64,000 nt of DNA from NCBI GenBank assembly GCA_017506865.1, contig JAFCMP010000001.1, forward strand, positions 558,001 through 622,000, in the 5' to 3' direction. The notes below the pieces were generated by a model, which worked only from the letters and a program-made list of their open reading frames with translations, did no database searches and was not told the origin of the DNA. Shown here piece by piece: positions 34,701 through 44,807 of the stretch (within the stretch, counting starts at the first letter, position 1; each line of letters starts with the position of its first letter). Source of the stretch: Tribonema minus. Its lineage: Eukaryota > Sar > Xanthophyceae > Tribonematales > Tribonemataceae. Position numbers and translations under genes: made by a program.

Positions 34701-35311
34701 GTGCGGAGATGTGCTGCTCTCGGCCTCGATGGGGATGCAGCAACTCACGGCATCATGGTGCCCGGCAGCGCCCTCCGCATGCTGAGCACTGTGGTGCATG
34801 CGCACACTGGCCACGATCCTTCTGTGCTGTCAGCTGTATTGTCTGCCCGGAGATGCGCCTTTTTGGCAGCATCTATTCATTATGCTTTCTGCTTTGTGTC
34901 CACGGCGCATCTCAGCGATTGCCACAGCATAATCTCCTACGTCATGAGGCTTTGCTGTACATAACAGTGGCTTTTGCCCCGCCGACTGACGCCCACAATC
35001 AAGGTCTCCGCACCGCTCCAGCACCCGCGCTTCCAGACGTGCACGCCCAGTTCACATCCCATCTCACCCTGGCGCACTCAAGCCACTAAATAACAAAGGC
35101 CATCCGCGCACGCGCATTAAACTGACGCGAGCTCTGCGTACCCCGCTGTCGCAGGTCCAAGAGCTGGAAGGTGGGCGTCGCCGGCGTGTCCCCCGTGGAG
35201 GCCCCGGGGCTGTCGGTCGAGAACCTCGACCTCTCGCACCTCCTCGCGTGGCACCTCAACTACCCCAAGCTCTTGCCGCACGTCATGGCGGTGCTTAAAC
35301 TGGAAGAGTGA
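25792..35311 (+). CDS. TMCO4: TMCO4/DUF726 family alpha/beta-hydrolase membrane protein, 8 exons, about 690 aa
   Basis: Exons: 25792-26550 (end uncertain), 27554-27822, 28075-28410 (donor inferred), 30612-30726, 32163-32318, 33774-33932, 34466-34587 and 35155-35311; phases agree throughout. Family marks in order: a helical N-region with YDARARATLKSAVRHIG; a hydrophobic Gly/Ala membrane hairpin (WKIGAAAAGGGALLF, GLAAPAIAAAGISALGSAL); SLAGYKMSRRTAGVQEFRF; VCVSGWF; HVLVWETTALSAFVEAV; WQSATRKILAECL; DSPWTIALQRSK; the nucleophile elbow LVGYSMGARVIF (GxSxG); LMGAPIG; VAGRLVNCYSTKDFVLALVYR; and WKVGVAGVSPV near the C-terminus. Yeast Mil1 and human TMCO4 are relatives; Mil1 is linked to membrane traffic, and enzymatic activity is unproven in the family. 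A Gly-rich insert follows FRFLPL. Exon 3 stays open to 28822 if unspliced. Introns hold many exon-edge copies, a short DNA element and a 175-bp array. Confidence 0.9.
30010..30611 (+). repeat. Three intronic copies of the 5' edge of TMCO4 exon 4
   Basis: The real exon 4 starts at 30612 (CTGGGAGGACCTCC...). Copies with the acceptor begin at 30010 and 30214, and a shortened one lies at about 30440-30480. Each includes the stretch encoding WEDLPHQGWWREH and then diverges into GATGACGATGA-type sequence. Spacings are about 204, 220 and 180 bp. Upstream flank (TCATCGCGC...GTGCAGCT) is duplicated too. Confidence 0.88.
30845..31029 (+). repeat. Two intronic copies of the 3' edge of TMCO4 exon 4
   Basis: The end of exon 4 (…GTCCTGGTGTGGGAGAC…GCCGTCAGAGAG before GTGAGT at 30727) recurs at 30845-30899 and 30974-31029. 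Both read EV LVWETA-type peptide and SAFVEAVxE. The donor GTGAG has become GTTGG and GTTGC, so it keeps GT but loses consensus. Edge spacings are about 173 and 130 bp. Confidence 0.88.
31140..31740 (+). repeat. Tandem array with a 175-bp unit
   Basis: About 3.4 units in TMCO4 intron 4. Anchor points (GATGGCCTCCGGCGGCTG with small changes) occur near 31170, 31350, 31525 and 31700, 175-176 bp apart. Units are more than 90% identical by eye and contain several GTTGAAGTT motifs and a TCATGCATCACAGTG block. That block also resembles intron sequence just downstream of the exon 4 3'-edge copies, so the array probably grew from that flank. Confidence 0.9.
32481..32536 (+). repeat. Intronic copy of the 3' edge of TMCO4 exon 5
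   Basis: GCGGCTGGGCTCGACAGC...GCGCTCCAAG followed by GTATCC repeats the end of exon 5 (32267-32318) and its GTATAT donor. It encodes the same LDSAWTIALQRSK-type end. The donor GT is intact, 212 bp downstream of the real one. Confidence 0.9.
32734..33289. mobile_element. Non-autonomous DNA element with terminal inverted repeats (MITE-like)
   Basis: Ends: CACACCTTAGACGACGG on the left and CCGTCGTCTAAGGCGTGT on the right, inverted repeats of about 16 bp with one or two mismatches. A 7-bp direct repeat AAACATC flanks both ends (32727-32733 and 33290-33296) and looks like a target-site duplication. Inside are many CGTCGTC/GACGACGG subterminal motifs in both orientations. The element is about 556 bp with no transposase, and sits in TMCO4 intron 5. 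The superfamily is not assigned; hAT elements usually make 8-bp duplications, so that is possible but not shown. Confidence 0.75.
33416..33773 (+). repeat. Two intronic copies of the 5' edge of TMCO4 exon 6
   Basis: The real exon 6 starts at 33774 (GAGTGCGGGCAACTGCT...). Copies with the CAG acceptor start at 33416 and 33598, each continuing for about 45 bp of exon-like sequence. They then turn into a shared intron segment (CTGGTG(G/T)GTGCTGC…CCTGACCA…CCCC). Spacings are 182 and 176 bp, so this is a tandem array whose last unit is joined to the real exon. Confidence 0.9.
34107..34137 (-). repeat. Interstitial telomere-like repeat
   Basis: CCCTAA-type units (AACCCTAGTTCTAATGCTAACCCTAACCCTGACC region) in TMCO4 intron 6. 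Degenerate. Confidence 0.6.
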
Positions 35312-36505
35312 CGCTCCGTGGGGTGGTACCCCCCTCCCGCCCCCAGGGTGTCGCACACCGCACGGCGGCAGGGAGGGAGAGGGAGAGACGTTGCCTGCGG
35401 GCGGCGCCTCGGGAGGGCGTGTGCGCGCACGGGTTTATACTGAAGTACAAGATTTTCACGGTAGCGCATGTTGCTAGGGTGGAGGGTGCGCGTTGAGCAC
35501 TGCTGTGTTAGCGATGCTCGCGCGCATAGAGGCGTACGCCGTGGGTTCGATCGCGGTGCGCGTGCGCCGGTGGAAGTTAGGAAAAGATGAGTGACGTAGG
35601 ACTGCGCGCTTCTGCGCACAGTCGTGTCGTTGTGTATGTACGTATGTGCAGCAGCAGCGGTGGCGACGACGATGGCTACAATGGCAAAAGACTACTTACT
35701 GGTAATGGGAGAGGCAGCAGCGTTCTCACGCTTTGTGCTGTGCTGACATGGAAGCGCATGCCTGCACTGCAAAACATTGGCCCCTGTGCGTACACATGCA
35801 ATACCGCGAGGTTGGAGCGACTTGGGAATGCTGCATCACTGCATGCGTGAACCTCGGCAGTGTCTCTTGCATTCAAACACAAATGTCTGTGCATGCGCAT
35901 GTACTCACCAACATGGCCATGCTTACTCGTGTGCACAGAGAGGAAGCCCATCAAAGCATCACGATTACATTTTGCAAGATTGCCCAGAAATGTCTTGGTG
36001 GTACAGTTCAGTGCGCTCTATAGCCGTTGAAGAGCCTGCAGCACAGTGCGACACTCAAGTCTTTCCGGCAATGGCCTAATTGGTGGCATGCATACCTACA
36101 CCAAGATCCCTCAGGGCTGCACCCACATGCACAGCGCGCACTCAGTACATCAATGAGCTACTCAAGTACCCAGCACAGTGCCTGCAGGCAGGTCGGTCTT
36201 GTCCGCAAGTCAGACCAATGGCTGGTGCTGCAATACTGGGAAGTTGGTGGCCACCTCACAGCAGTTCCACATTGCATTTGAACCAGCCAGGGCATCCCCC
36301 CAATGTACGGCCGCAGCCATGCACATGAGGCCATCAGAGTGGGGTGTGGCAGAAAGATTAGGCTTAGTGCTAGTAGCATTTCTAGCTCTAGCGTGATGAT
36401 GCTGACCGAATATCTACTCCAAATGACGTTGATCCCCAAAAAATCAAAAACCTCAACTTGAAGATCACAGTTGAAGAAAATGTTGAAGTACCATCCAACT
36501 GTCAA
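35312..36505. other. Intergenic region, no recognisable gene
   Basis: About 1.2 kb from the TMCO4 stop to the MTQ2 start. It holds only short frames. A CGTGGGTTCGATCGCGG stretch near 35538 resembles a tRNA T-arm but lacks the rest. Confidence 0.5.
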
Positions 36506-38340
36506 ATGGCGCTGCCCTCGCTGGAGCACTTCAGCTACAAGGACTACGACACCTTTTACGAGCCAAGCGATGACACCTATCTGCTGCTTGACGCCCTGGA
36601 TGCGGACAGGCGCTTCCTCGCTGACACTGTGCAGCCCAGCGTCTGCCTCGAGATCGGGTAAGACGCGAAGCATTCAGCAATTGCCTGCTCAAACCCTCCG
36701 TACAAGGAGACATTTATTTTTGTAGGAGGACTGAAGTGGTCAATTTGTCAATGACCATATGGAAAGCGACACAATTACAGTGTGTGCAGCGCTGGCTTGT
36801 TCCAAGTGCCGAGGATGGCAGTCGCCAGGTCTGCTGCAGCACTCATTGAATGCCACTGCAACCGTGTCAAGGGTGCAGCATCAGCTGCTGCTGTAGTCTG
36901 CTCGCTGCTCACACCAGCGTTTGGCAACGTCGCTCTCCCCATCACGACCATGCAGGCCAGGCAGCGGCGCCATCACCACGGCGCTGGCCACGCTGCTCGC
37001 CGAGGAGCGCGGATTCAGCCTGATGCTGGCAGTCGACATCAACGCCTCCGCCGCGACAGCAACGGCCGCAACCGCCGCAGCCAACAGCGTCACTTTGCCT
37101 GTAGAAGTGGTCCAGGGCGACCTGGCGAATGCGCTGGAGCGAGGACTGTCAGGACGGGTGGACGTGCTCGTGTTCAACCCGCCCTATGTACCCACGCCGC
37201 CGGAGGAGGTCGGCACGCAGTGAGTCTGTGGCAGAAGTCGCTTAGCATCGTGCGTCGCGTGAGCCGTTGTCGCGAATACGCTGCGGCACCTCCTCCAGTC
37301 TCGCGGGGTTGCGCGTGCAGCCATGACACGTGTGTGCGTGGGCACTGATCTCGAGTCAGGTCGGTATGTGTGGCATGTTCAGGTGCCTGCCATGGGCATG
37401 CGCTGCACGTGCCCGGCCTGAGCATCCTGCCGCTAGGCAATGTCGGGAGAGCGCGTGATCGCACCATCTGCCCCCTGTAATGCACACCAGCTCGTGGATC
37501 ACGTGCCGCCAATGCCGCCGCGCACATTTGGTAGGATGCATACCAGCCCCACAACGTCCAATCCATCGTCACCGCATCTCGCTCGCACGTGCGCGCTGCT
37601 GCGGCGCAGGGACATAGCTGCGGCGTGGGCAGGAGGGCGCCGCGGGCGCGAGGTGATAGACAGGGTGCTGCCGCAGGCTGCAGCGCTGCTCAGCAACAAG
37701 GGGGTGTTCTACCTGGTGGTGGTGCAGGAGAACAGGCCGCAGGAAATCATGAGTGTCATGAAGGGCCTTGGGCTTTCTGGTCAGGTGAGGGCCATCAAAT
37801 GGGTGTTCAGCTCTCTTTGTATTCTTGTCTCAGGCGGTTTTGTCGTCTCAGTAAGTGTGTTAATTGCCGTTCAGAGGGCTATGGCGGGCCTGTCTATTGC
37901 AGCCTATGCTCTTGCAGCTCGCAGGTTGGCGCTGTGATCATCATTCTTCACGAATACGACAACACATGCCTTGCAATGAGAACCCTGTCAAAAGCCGTTG
38001 TTGAGCTCTCAGCGTCTCAGACTTCTAGCAAGCGCCACATGTTGCGCCGCGGATATGTTTCACTAGCATGCAAGCGCCCCATGGATCAGTTGATGTGTCA
38101 GAGCATGGAGAATTCAAATCTATGCATCAACGTGCCTCCTGGCCCCGCATGGCGCGTCGATTCAGCCGCGACGCCAATTTGGACGTGCTTGCGTCAGGGC
38201 ATCATCAGCGCCTGCACCCACCCTCCCCGCCCCTCACTCGCCCACCCGCTTTTGCGCTGTGTTTGTCACAGACGGCGTGCACGCGACGCGCTAAGAACGA
38301 GCTCCTCAGCATCCTCAAGTTCACCAAGGCCCCGCCGTGA
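36506..38340 (+). CDS. MTQ2: eRF1 glutamine N5-methyltransferase catalytic subunit (HEMK2/N6AMT1/MTQ2), 4 exons, 219 aa
   Basis: Exons: 36506-36657, 36956-37219, 37610-37784 and 38272-38340; phases agree. The family methylates the Gln of the GGQ motif of the release factor eRF1 (with TRMT112/Trm112) and uses SAM. Evidence: N-terminal YDTFYEPSDDTYLLLDAL; the SAM-binding loop CLEIGPGSGAITTALA, formed across the exon 1-2 junction; the acidic end of strand 2 LAVDINASA; the substrate motif VFNPPYVPTP (NPPY); AAWAGGRRGREVIDRVLP; FYLVVVQENRPQEIM; and C-terminal ELLSILKFTKAPP. Human N6AMT1 is 214 aa, so this is full length. An in-frame ATG at 36458 would add 16 residues. The Trm112 partner is not in the window. 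The codon after intron 2's donor is TGA, so an unspliced message ends at GTQ. Confidence 0.93.
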
Positions 38341-40345
38341 GAGATCGCGGGGGGGGGGGGGCTATTGTCTACAAGCGCAAATGCCAGGCGCATCAACCGT
38401 TTGGCGGTGCTCTGTTGCCTTTCAAAAGGGACTCTCTCTGCAGAGAAAGTGGCAGCGCTCGGCACTAGCGTTAGCGCGCAGCAGCCTCCGGACGGGGGGG
38501 TCGACCACAACAGCCGCCGTCTGCAGGTGTCCTGATCAGCGCGATACGAAGCAGGCAGCAGCGTCGTTTGCAGCACAAAGCTGCCTGCGCCGGCCACTGT
38601 GCAGCAGTCGCAGCTGCGTGTGCAGCTTCAGCATCTGCAGCGCCAGACATACTGCCTGACAACATGATGACCATGCACGCGCGTCAGGTCTGACTGGCGG
38701 CACAATCCTTGAAGCGCTTTCACCCATGGCAGAGACGCCGCATTGCGCAGGGCACAAAGAAGCATGAGGGCGGGCAGTTGAGGAGGGCAGGCGGTTGATT
38801 CGGCACTCATGTAATGAAACGGCCACATAGCTACCTCGCTACGAATCTTGCTGCTTCCGTGGGCGAAAGCATGCATGTGCTACACGTGCTCATTATTCAC
38901 CATGCACGCGCTGCAGTGGTTGTCAACAGTGCTGAGCCAATAAACAAGAGCGCTGAGCATCTAGCTGAGCATCTGCATCAAGGCAAGTGCCACTGGAACT
39001 TAAACTTCCAGTTTATGAATTAACCTCAACTTCAACTTGAAATTGTGTACGACAGGAAATCTGCATGTAGTGAGGCGTTGGTGCGCTAACACCTTTCGGA
39101 ATCCGTGCTGCTCGTTCTGCGGGATCTGGCGTGTGTCGGTGGTGCTGCATTTGCAGCAGCAAGGCCTCAAACGAGCCCAAACACCGACTTGTTCTGACTT
39201 GTTGGGATCTTTGCTGCGGCTGTGGCGCGGATGATGCCGACGTCCATGCGGATTGCTGGCGTACTGATGGCGCTAGCGCTTACTCGTGGACCGTGTCTAG
39301 CATTAGTAGGCCGACCGGACTTTAAACAACCTTTGCCAAGGTACCAAAGGACTCGATCCGCAGGTGCGCGGCCCCATTTGTGTTGGATGCGTTCACTGTT
39401 GTTTTGGATGCGTTCTCTGCTCCAGAACTAGCTGTGGCGACGAATTATGCATGTTTGACGTTCGTTGGCAAGCATAACAAGGACAGGGCACAAGGTGGAG
39501 CCATAGCTGATTTCTTCCATGCGTTAAAGCGCGGCCAGAGCTCTCTGTGCGCATCGGCCTTTTTGGGCGGCAATCTCAGCAAGCAATTGCATGATGCAGC
39601 ACCTGGCGATCTTCAGTCTCGCATTTGTGCAATATTTGCTGTACAGCAGCAGCAGCAGCAGCTGGGCACCACATCTCAGCAGGCGCCCGATTCTGTTCTT
39701 CATCGCTTCAGCCAATCGCTTCAGCCAATACTCGAAGTCAACCATAATGTACATTTGGGATAGCAGACACTCCTGATGTGGTCATTTGGGAATTGCCAGC
39801 GCCACTTTTCAATGATCATGTAGCAGCCAAACTAAGTAGATGCCAACAATCACTTCTTCATCGACTCCCATGTACGTACTCATGGACTTTGTGAAGGCTT
39901 TTCAAAAGCAGTGCAATGTGTGTCAACGAGAGGTGTGCCTGCTCGTTGTTGTCAGCAGCTGCTGCTTGAGGCTGGTCAAGTGCGCCTTGCCTGTGATGGC
40001 ATTGCCAGCCTACGCAAATAGCGCAGCAGCTGCAAACGCATCCTGCATTGGGTACATGAGTTGCCCATGTGCGGAGCGCGTATGCTGAGCTGTGTTGCAG
40101 CATCGGTGTCCAAGCTCTTCGAGCGCAGTGCACACTGTGGTGCGCCTGCGGACGGCATGAACCTGTAAAACACATCAAACATCCGGCCTCCGCTCGGTCC
40201 TTGATCAGTATAAGTCCGTGAGTGTATGTGGCAGAACTGCATTTTACTATTTCAACGGGTAGAAAAGCTGCGGCACACAATGTCTCAATGGAGGCCGCTC
40301 ACGCCATAGCCATCTCATGTTGCGCCTGGTCACACAAACACATGC
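38341..40345. other. Intergenic region, no well-supported gene
   Basis: About 2 kb between MTQ2 and sulfite reductase. The only frame of note is 39380-39763 (listed separately). Other frames are short and family-less. Confidence 0.45.
39380..39763 (+). CDS. Possible small gene or exon, unknown
   Basis: An open frame of 127 codons containing FVGKHNKDRAQGGAIADFFH and LKRGQSSLCASAFLGGNL, then a CAG-coded Q6 run. The middle looks protein-like in composition, unlike most chance frames here, but I recognise no family. It may be a remnant or one exon of an unresolved gene. Low confidence. Confidence 0.22.
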   Translation: MLDAFTVVLDAFSAPELAVATNYACLTFVGKHNKDRAQGGAIADFFHALKRGQSSLCASAFLGGNLSKQLHDAAPGDLQSRICAIFAVQQQQQQLGTTSQQAPDSVLHRFSQSLQPILEVNHNVHLG

Positions 40346-43300
40346 ATGCCGAGCTTGCCGTTTCTAAGGCTGGGATGCCTGCCATGCACTCAACCGTGGC
40401 CCGCTGGCTTCGTTGAACCTTCAACACGTGCCACAGGCAATGCTGCTGTGAGACGCGCTGTGACCATGGTAGCGGAGCCTCCAGCCAAACCCGTCAAGCT
40501 CGACAAGATCAACATCCTCAAGTTGAACTCGCAGAATCTACGCGAGCCAGTGAAGTCGCAGATGGCCACGGAGGAGGTCTTCATCAGCCACGACGCGTAC
40601 CAGATATTAAAGTTCCACGGCAGTTACATGCAGGACGACCGCGACAAGCGCAAGAAGGGTGCGGAAAAGGAGTACTCCTTCATGCTCAGGTACCGGGTGG
40701 TCTGGTGTGAGGATACTGCATGTCGATGACACTGAGCCACCTCTAGCAGTACGCACCTTGGCAACTTCACTGCGTCACCGCTAGCAGTATGCACGTTGGC
40801 AACTTCCTTGAGTCACTTCTAGCAGTACGCACATTGACAACTTCACTGAGTCGCCTCTAGCAGTATGCACTTTGGATATGTGCATGCCGTTGGAAGGCTT
40901 TGAACGGTCACGTGTACTGAATTGTTATTTCATGAGGATTGTGGAAGCTGGCAGGTTTCTACATAGGCGCGGCTGCATCATGCACTTTCGTCTAAACGAT
41001 GTCCGTGGCCATGCATGCACCGCATGATGTCATTACGTGAGGCTCGTGTGCGTGTGGGGTTGTGTATGTGTGAGGCCAGTCACTCAATCTCTGTGGGTGC
41101 TGGAAGCAGGTCTTCATCACTGTCGACCTGTGAATGCCTGACGAGCACGCTCGCACACACCAGCACATGGCACTGATGCATTCGACCATTGCGTGCATAC
41201 AACGACTAAATGACACCGGCATCCACCCCCCCCCCAAGCCCCCCTTCCCCTAGCCCCTCAACAAGCAACCCCGCAGCCTCTTCATGGCCGGTGACAAAAG
41301 CCTGCCGCCCCTGTACCACCACCTCGACCGCCTGAGCGGTGACTACAGCTGCTGAGCTGTGTCTACGGGGCACAGCAACCTGCGCTGACTGCAGTGACGC
41401 ACCTGCGGCTGCTCGCCGCTGACGCACCCCACAATGCTTTCGCCGCCGCACCGCCACATTCACGCCGCCCTCACGCGCATTATTGGCCAGTACAGACCAC
41501 AGCGCTTCAACTAGGGGGCGCACTGCATGCAGGAACATCAAGGTACTGCCTGTGACACCGACGAGCGCATCAATTTCGAAGTTGCAAGCCTGCAAACTCT
41601 GTGATGACCCACCGCCATACAATAAACGTGTGTGCGCGTGCGCGGTGCCGCCATCGCCGCAGGCTCAAGATGCCCGGCGGCGAGTGCCCGCCGGCGCTGT
41701 ACCGCCTCCTGGCTACGGCTGCGGCAACCTGCACTGACGCACCTACGCTCGCCCCTCGCCCGCCGCTGATGCACCCCGTGCTTCTGCCACCGCGCGGCTA
41801 CATTCCCACCGCCCCCATGCGCATTCCCACCGCTACTGTAACACAATAAATGCTCATGTCGCGGCAGGCTCAAGATGCCCGTCGGCGAGTGCCCGCCAGC
41901 GCTGTACCGCCTCCTGGACGACCTGAGCCGCGACCACGGCTGCGGCAACCTGCGCCTCTGCTGAGCGCTGATTGGCGTCGAGCGCTGACGCACCTTGCCC
42001 TTGACGTGCCTGTCCTGTGCGTGCGCGGCGCCGTTGACGCGGCAGGCTCAAGATGCCCGGCGGCGAGTGCCCGCCGGCGCTGTACCGCCTCCTGGACGAC
42101 CTGAGCCGCGACTACGGCTGCGGCAATATGCGCCTCACCACGCGCCAGACGTTCCAGCTGCACGGCGTCGCCAAGTCGAACCTCAAGCACGTCATCAGGA
42201 GCATCATGGACGTAGGGTCGAGCACGGTGGGCGGCTGCGGCGACGTCAACCGGAACGTCATGGCGACGCCGGCGCCGTTCACCGATCGGCCCGCGTATGC
42301 GCACGTGCGCCACTATACCAAGGTGCGACGGAGTGTGTGGCTTGTGTGGAGCACTCTTTTTGTTTATGTGCAGCAAAGGCCAAAGCTTGCACGCAGGCTG
42401 AACATTTGGGCTTGACTGCAGTTTCCGTGCGCCGGCTCAGCTGCAGCCTGCCGTGGCCCGTGCGCCCCCTTCGCCTCGCCAAGTGGTGGTCTGAAAGTGC
42501 ATGCATGCCGCAAGCGCGCCACACTGGCATCATCGTGACTTGCTTCATCACGCACGCCAACGCCGCAGCGACAATCTTAGCAGCGCCGCTGCCGCGGGCC
42601 GCTGCGAAACCCCTTGGTGACACCCTCCCCGCCCCGCATGTGCTGCGTGCCGCGCACTCCAAGGCTCAAGTTTGACAATTGTTGATCATGCCACGTGCCG
42701 CGCACTCCAAGGCTCAAGTTTGACAATCGTTGATCATGCCACGCATGTGCTCGTACACTCTGCAGCTCATCGCGAAGCTGCTAACATGCTTCAGCGCTCG
42801 CTAACACTACCGCAGCGCTTGCAACAGCTCGCGCCGCAGCACGTTCACCTCACGAAGACACTGCTTTCCCAACGGCTGCCAGTGCTGATGATCTTGTAGC
42901 CAAAACACAAGCCGTGCACGCTTTTCAGCGCGGCCGCGCACTCACATGCACCTCCCTCAAACGCGCCGCGCGCGCCCAATCCGCTCGCGCGTTCTGCAGC
43001 TCATCGCGGAGCTGCTGCGCCCCCTGTCCCCCGCCTTCGCGGAGCTCTGGCTCGACGGCGAGCGCACCGCCTCCATCGAGTACTGGCGCCGCGACCTGTT
43101 GAGCGCCGGGGAAGACCCGGACGCGGCGATGCTCCGCGACAACGGCCGCGGCGCCGTCCTCGCGCACCCCGTCGAGCCCCTGTACGGCGACCTATACCTA
43201 CCCCGCAAGTTCAAGATCGGCGTCACGGTGCCCGGCGACAACTCGCTCGACGTCTACACCAATGACATTGGGCTGGTGGCGATTGCGGACGCGCGCACGG

Positions 43301-44776
43301 GCGCGCTCGAGGGGTTCAATGTCATGGCCGGCGGCGGGCTCGGGCGCACGCACGGGAAGGACACGACGTTCGCGCGCGCGGCGGACCACATCGGGTTTGT
43401 CCGCGCCGACCGCGCGCTTGAGTGCTGCAAGGCGATACTCGCGGCGCAGCGCGACCACGGTGAGGGCGGCGCGCGCGCACGTGTGCGTCGTGCATGCGTC
43501 AACTTCAACTTCAATTGTGACGCGCTTGTCATCGCGCAGGCGTGCACGAGCACGATCAAGACGCGCATGCGGCGCAGAGCACTCGTCAGGTCGTCCGTAC
43601 GCCGCACTGGCCGCTGCTTTCTGTAGTCTTTCTGAATCCTGCACTGCGGCGTGAGGTAAGCGACAGCTTGCTCAACACTGCTCGACATCACGCAGCTGGC
43701 TGCTGACTCGTTCACGGAGAGGGCGGGCCTTACGCAGGCGCATGCGCGGACCACATGCATCATGGCGCGCCCTCGATGCCACGTACCTGCTGCCGCGATC
43801 ATGATCACTGGTACTGGTCAGCGCAAAGCGACAATGGTGGCGTCACCGCATGCTTGTGCCAAGTGCATGCACTTCGCATGGCCCTGGGCGCCACGGACAG
43901 GTGCACAGCAAGCCGATGGCACATATAGCGCGCGGTGCGTACACCATGGCTACCTGCGTGATCCCCCCCCCCCCCCCCCTCCCCCGTGATGCCAGGGAAC
44001 CGCGAAGTGCGCGCCAACGCACGCATGAAGTACCTGGTGCACACTCTCGGCGTCAGCGCCTTCCGCACGCTGGTGGAGTCGTACATGGGGGAGCCGTTTG
44101 AGCCGTGGCGCGCGCTGCCGCCCTGGAAGTACAGCGACTGGATGGGCTGGCACGAGCAGGGCGGCGGCAAGTGGTTCTATGGCTTCAACATTGAGCAGGT
44201 GACGTGCCCACTAGGTGGTTTATTCACTCAGTCTGACTCGGCTTCTGATTCAATGGCCTTGAGATAGGGATGGAAGGAGCGTGGTGTACAAGGGGGGGGG
44301 GGGGGGGGGGCAATTTGAGGTGGCGGGGGAAGCGGTTCTTCAGCTTCAGCATTGAGCACAAGCAGTGACATAACCAGTATTTTGCTCAGGTCATTGACTG
44401 TCTCTCAATGCAACTATGGCTTCAATATTGGGCAGGAGCGGTGACATGCTCACTCGCCAGGGGGCTCGCGCCTGAACTGCTAGTCACCTCCTCGCGCCTG
44501 AGCCGTTGCGCCAGTAAGTAACCTAACCCTTATCCTAATCCCAACCCTAAGGCGGCGTGGCAGGTGCGTCAACACTTGGCAGGTGTGGTTTGCATCCACT
44601 GGCAGCTGCACACTTCAGACTGTGCACTTTCGCCGTCCCCCATGGATGGCCACAACGCCGGGGTGATCAAGTACCTCATCATCCCCCCATCAATGTCCAA
44701 ATGCCATGGTGATAAAGCACCCCACCAAATGAACAAACAAACGTTCGCGCGCGTGCGCACGCTGACCATCTTCACC

Positions 44777-44807
<31 letters not shown>

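Noticed and set aside
35500-35580. Possible tRNA (T-arm-like GGGTTCGATCGCGG)
   Set aside because: No matching acceptor stem, D-arm or anticodon arm could be paired.
36158-36673. 171-codon minus-strand frame
   Set aside because: Antisense shadow of MTQ2 exon 1.
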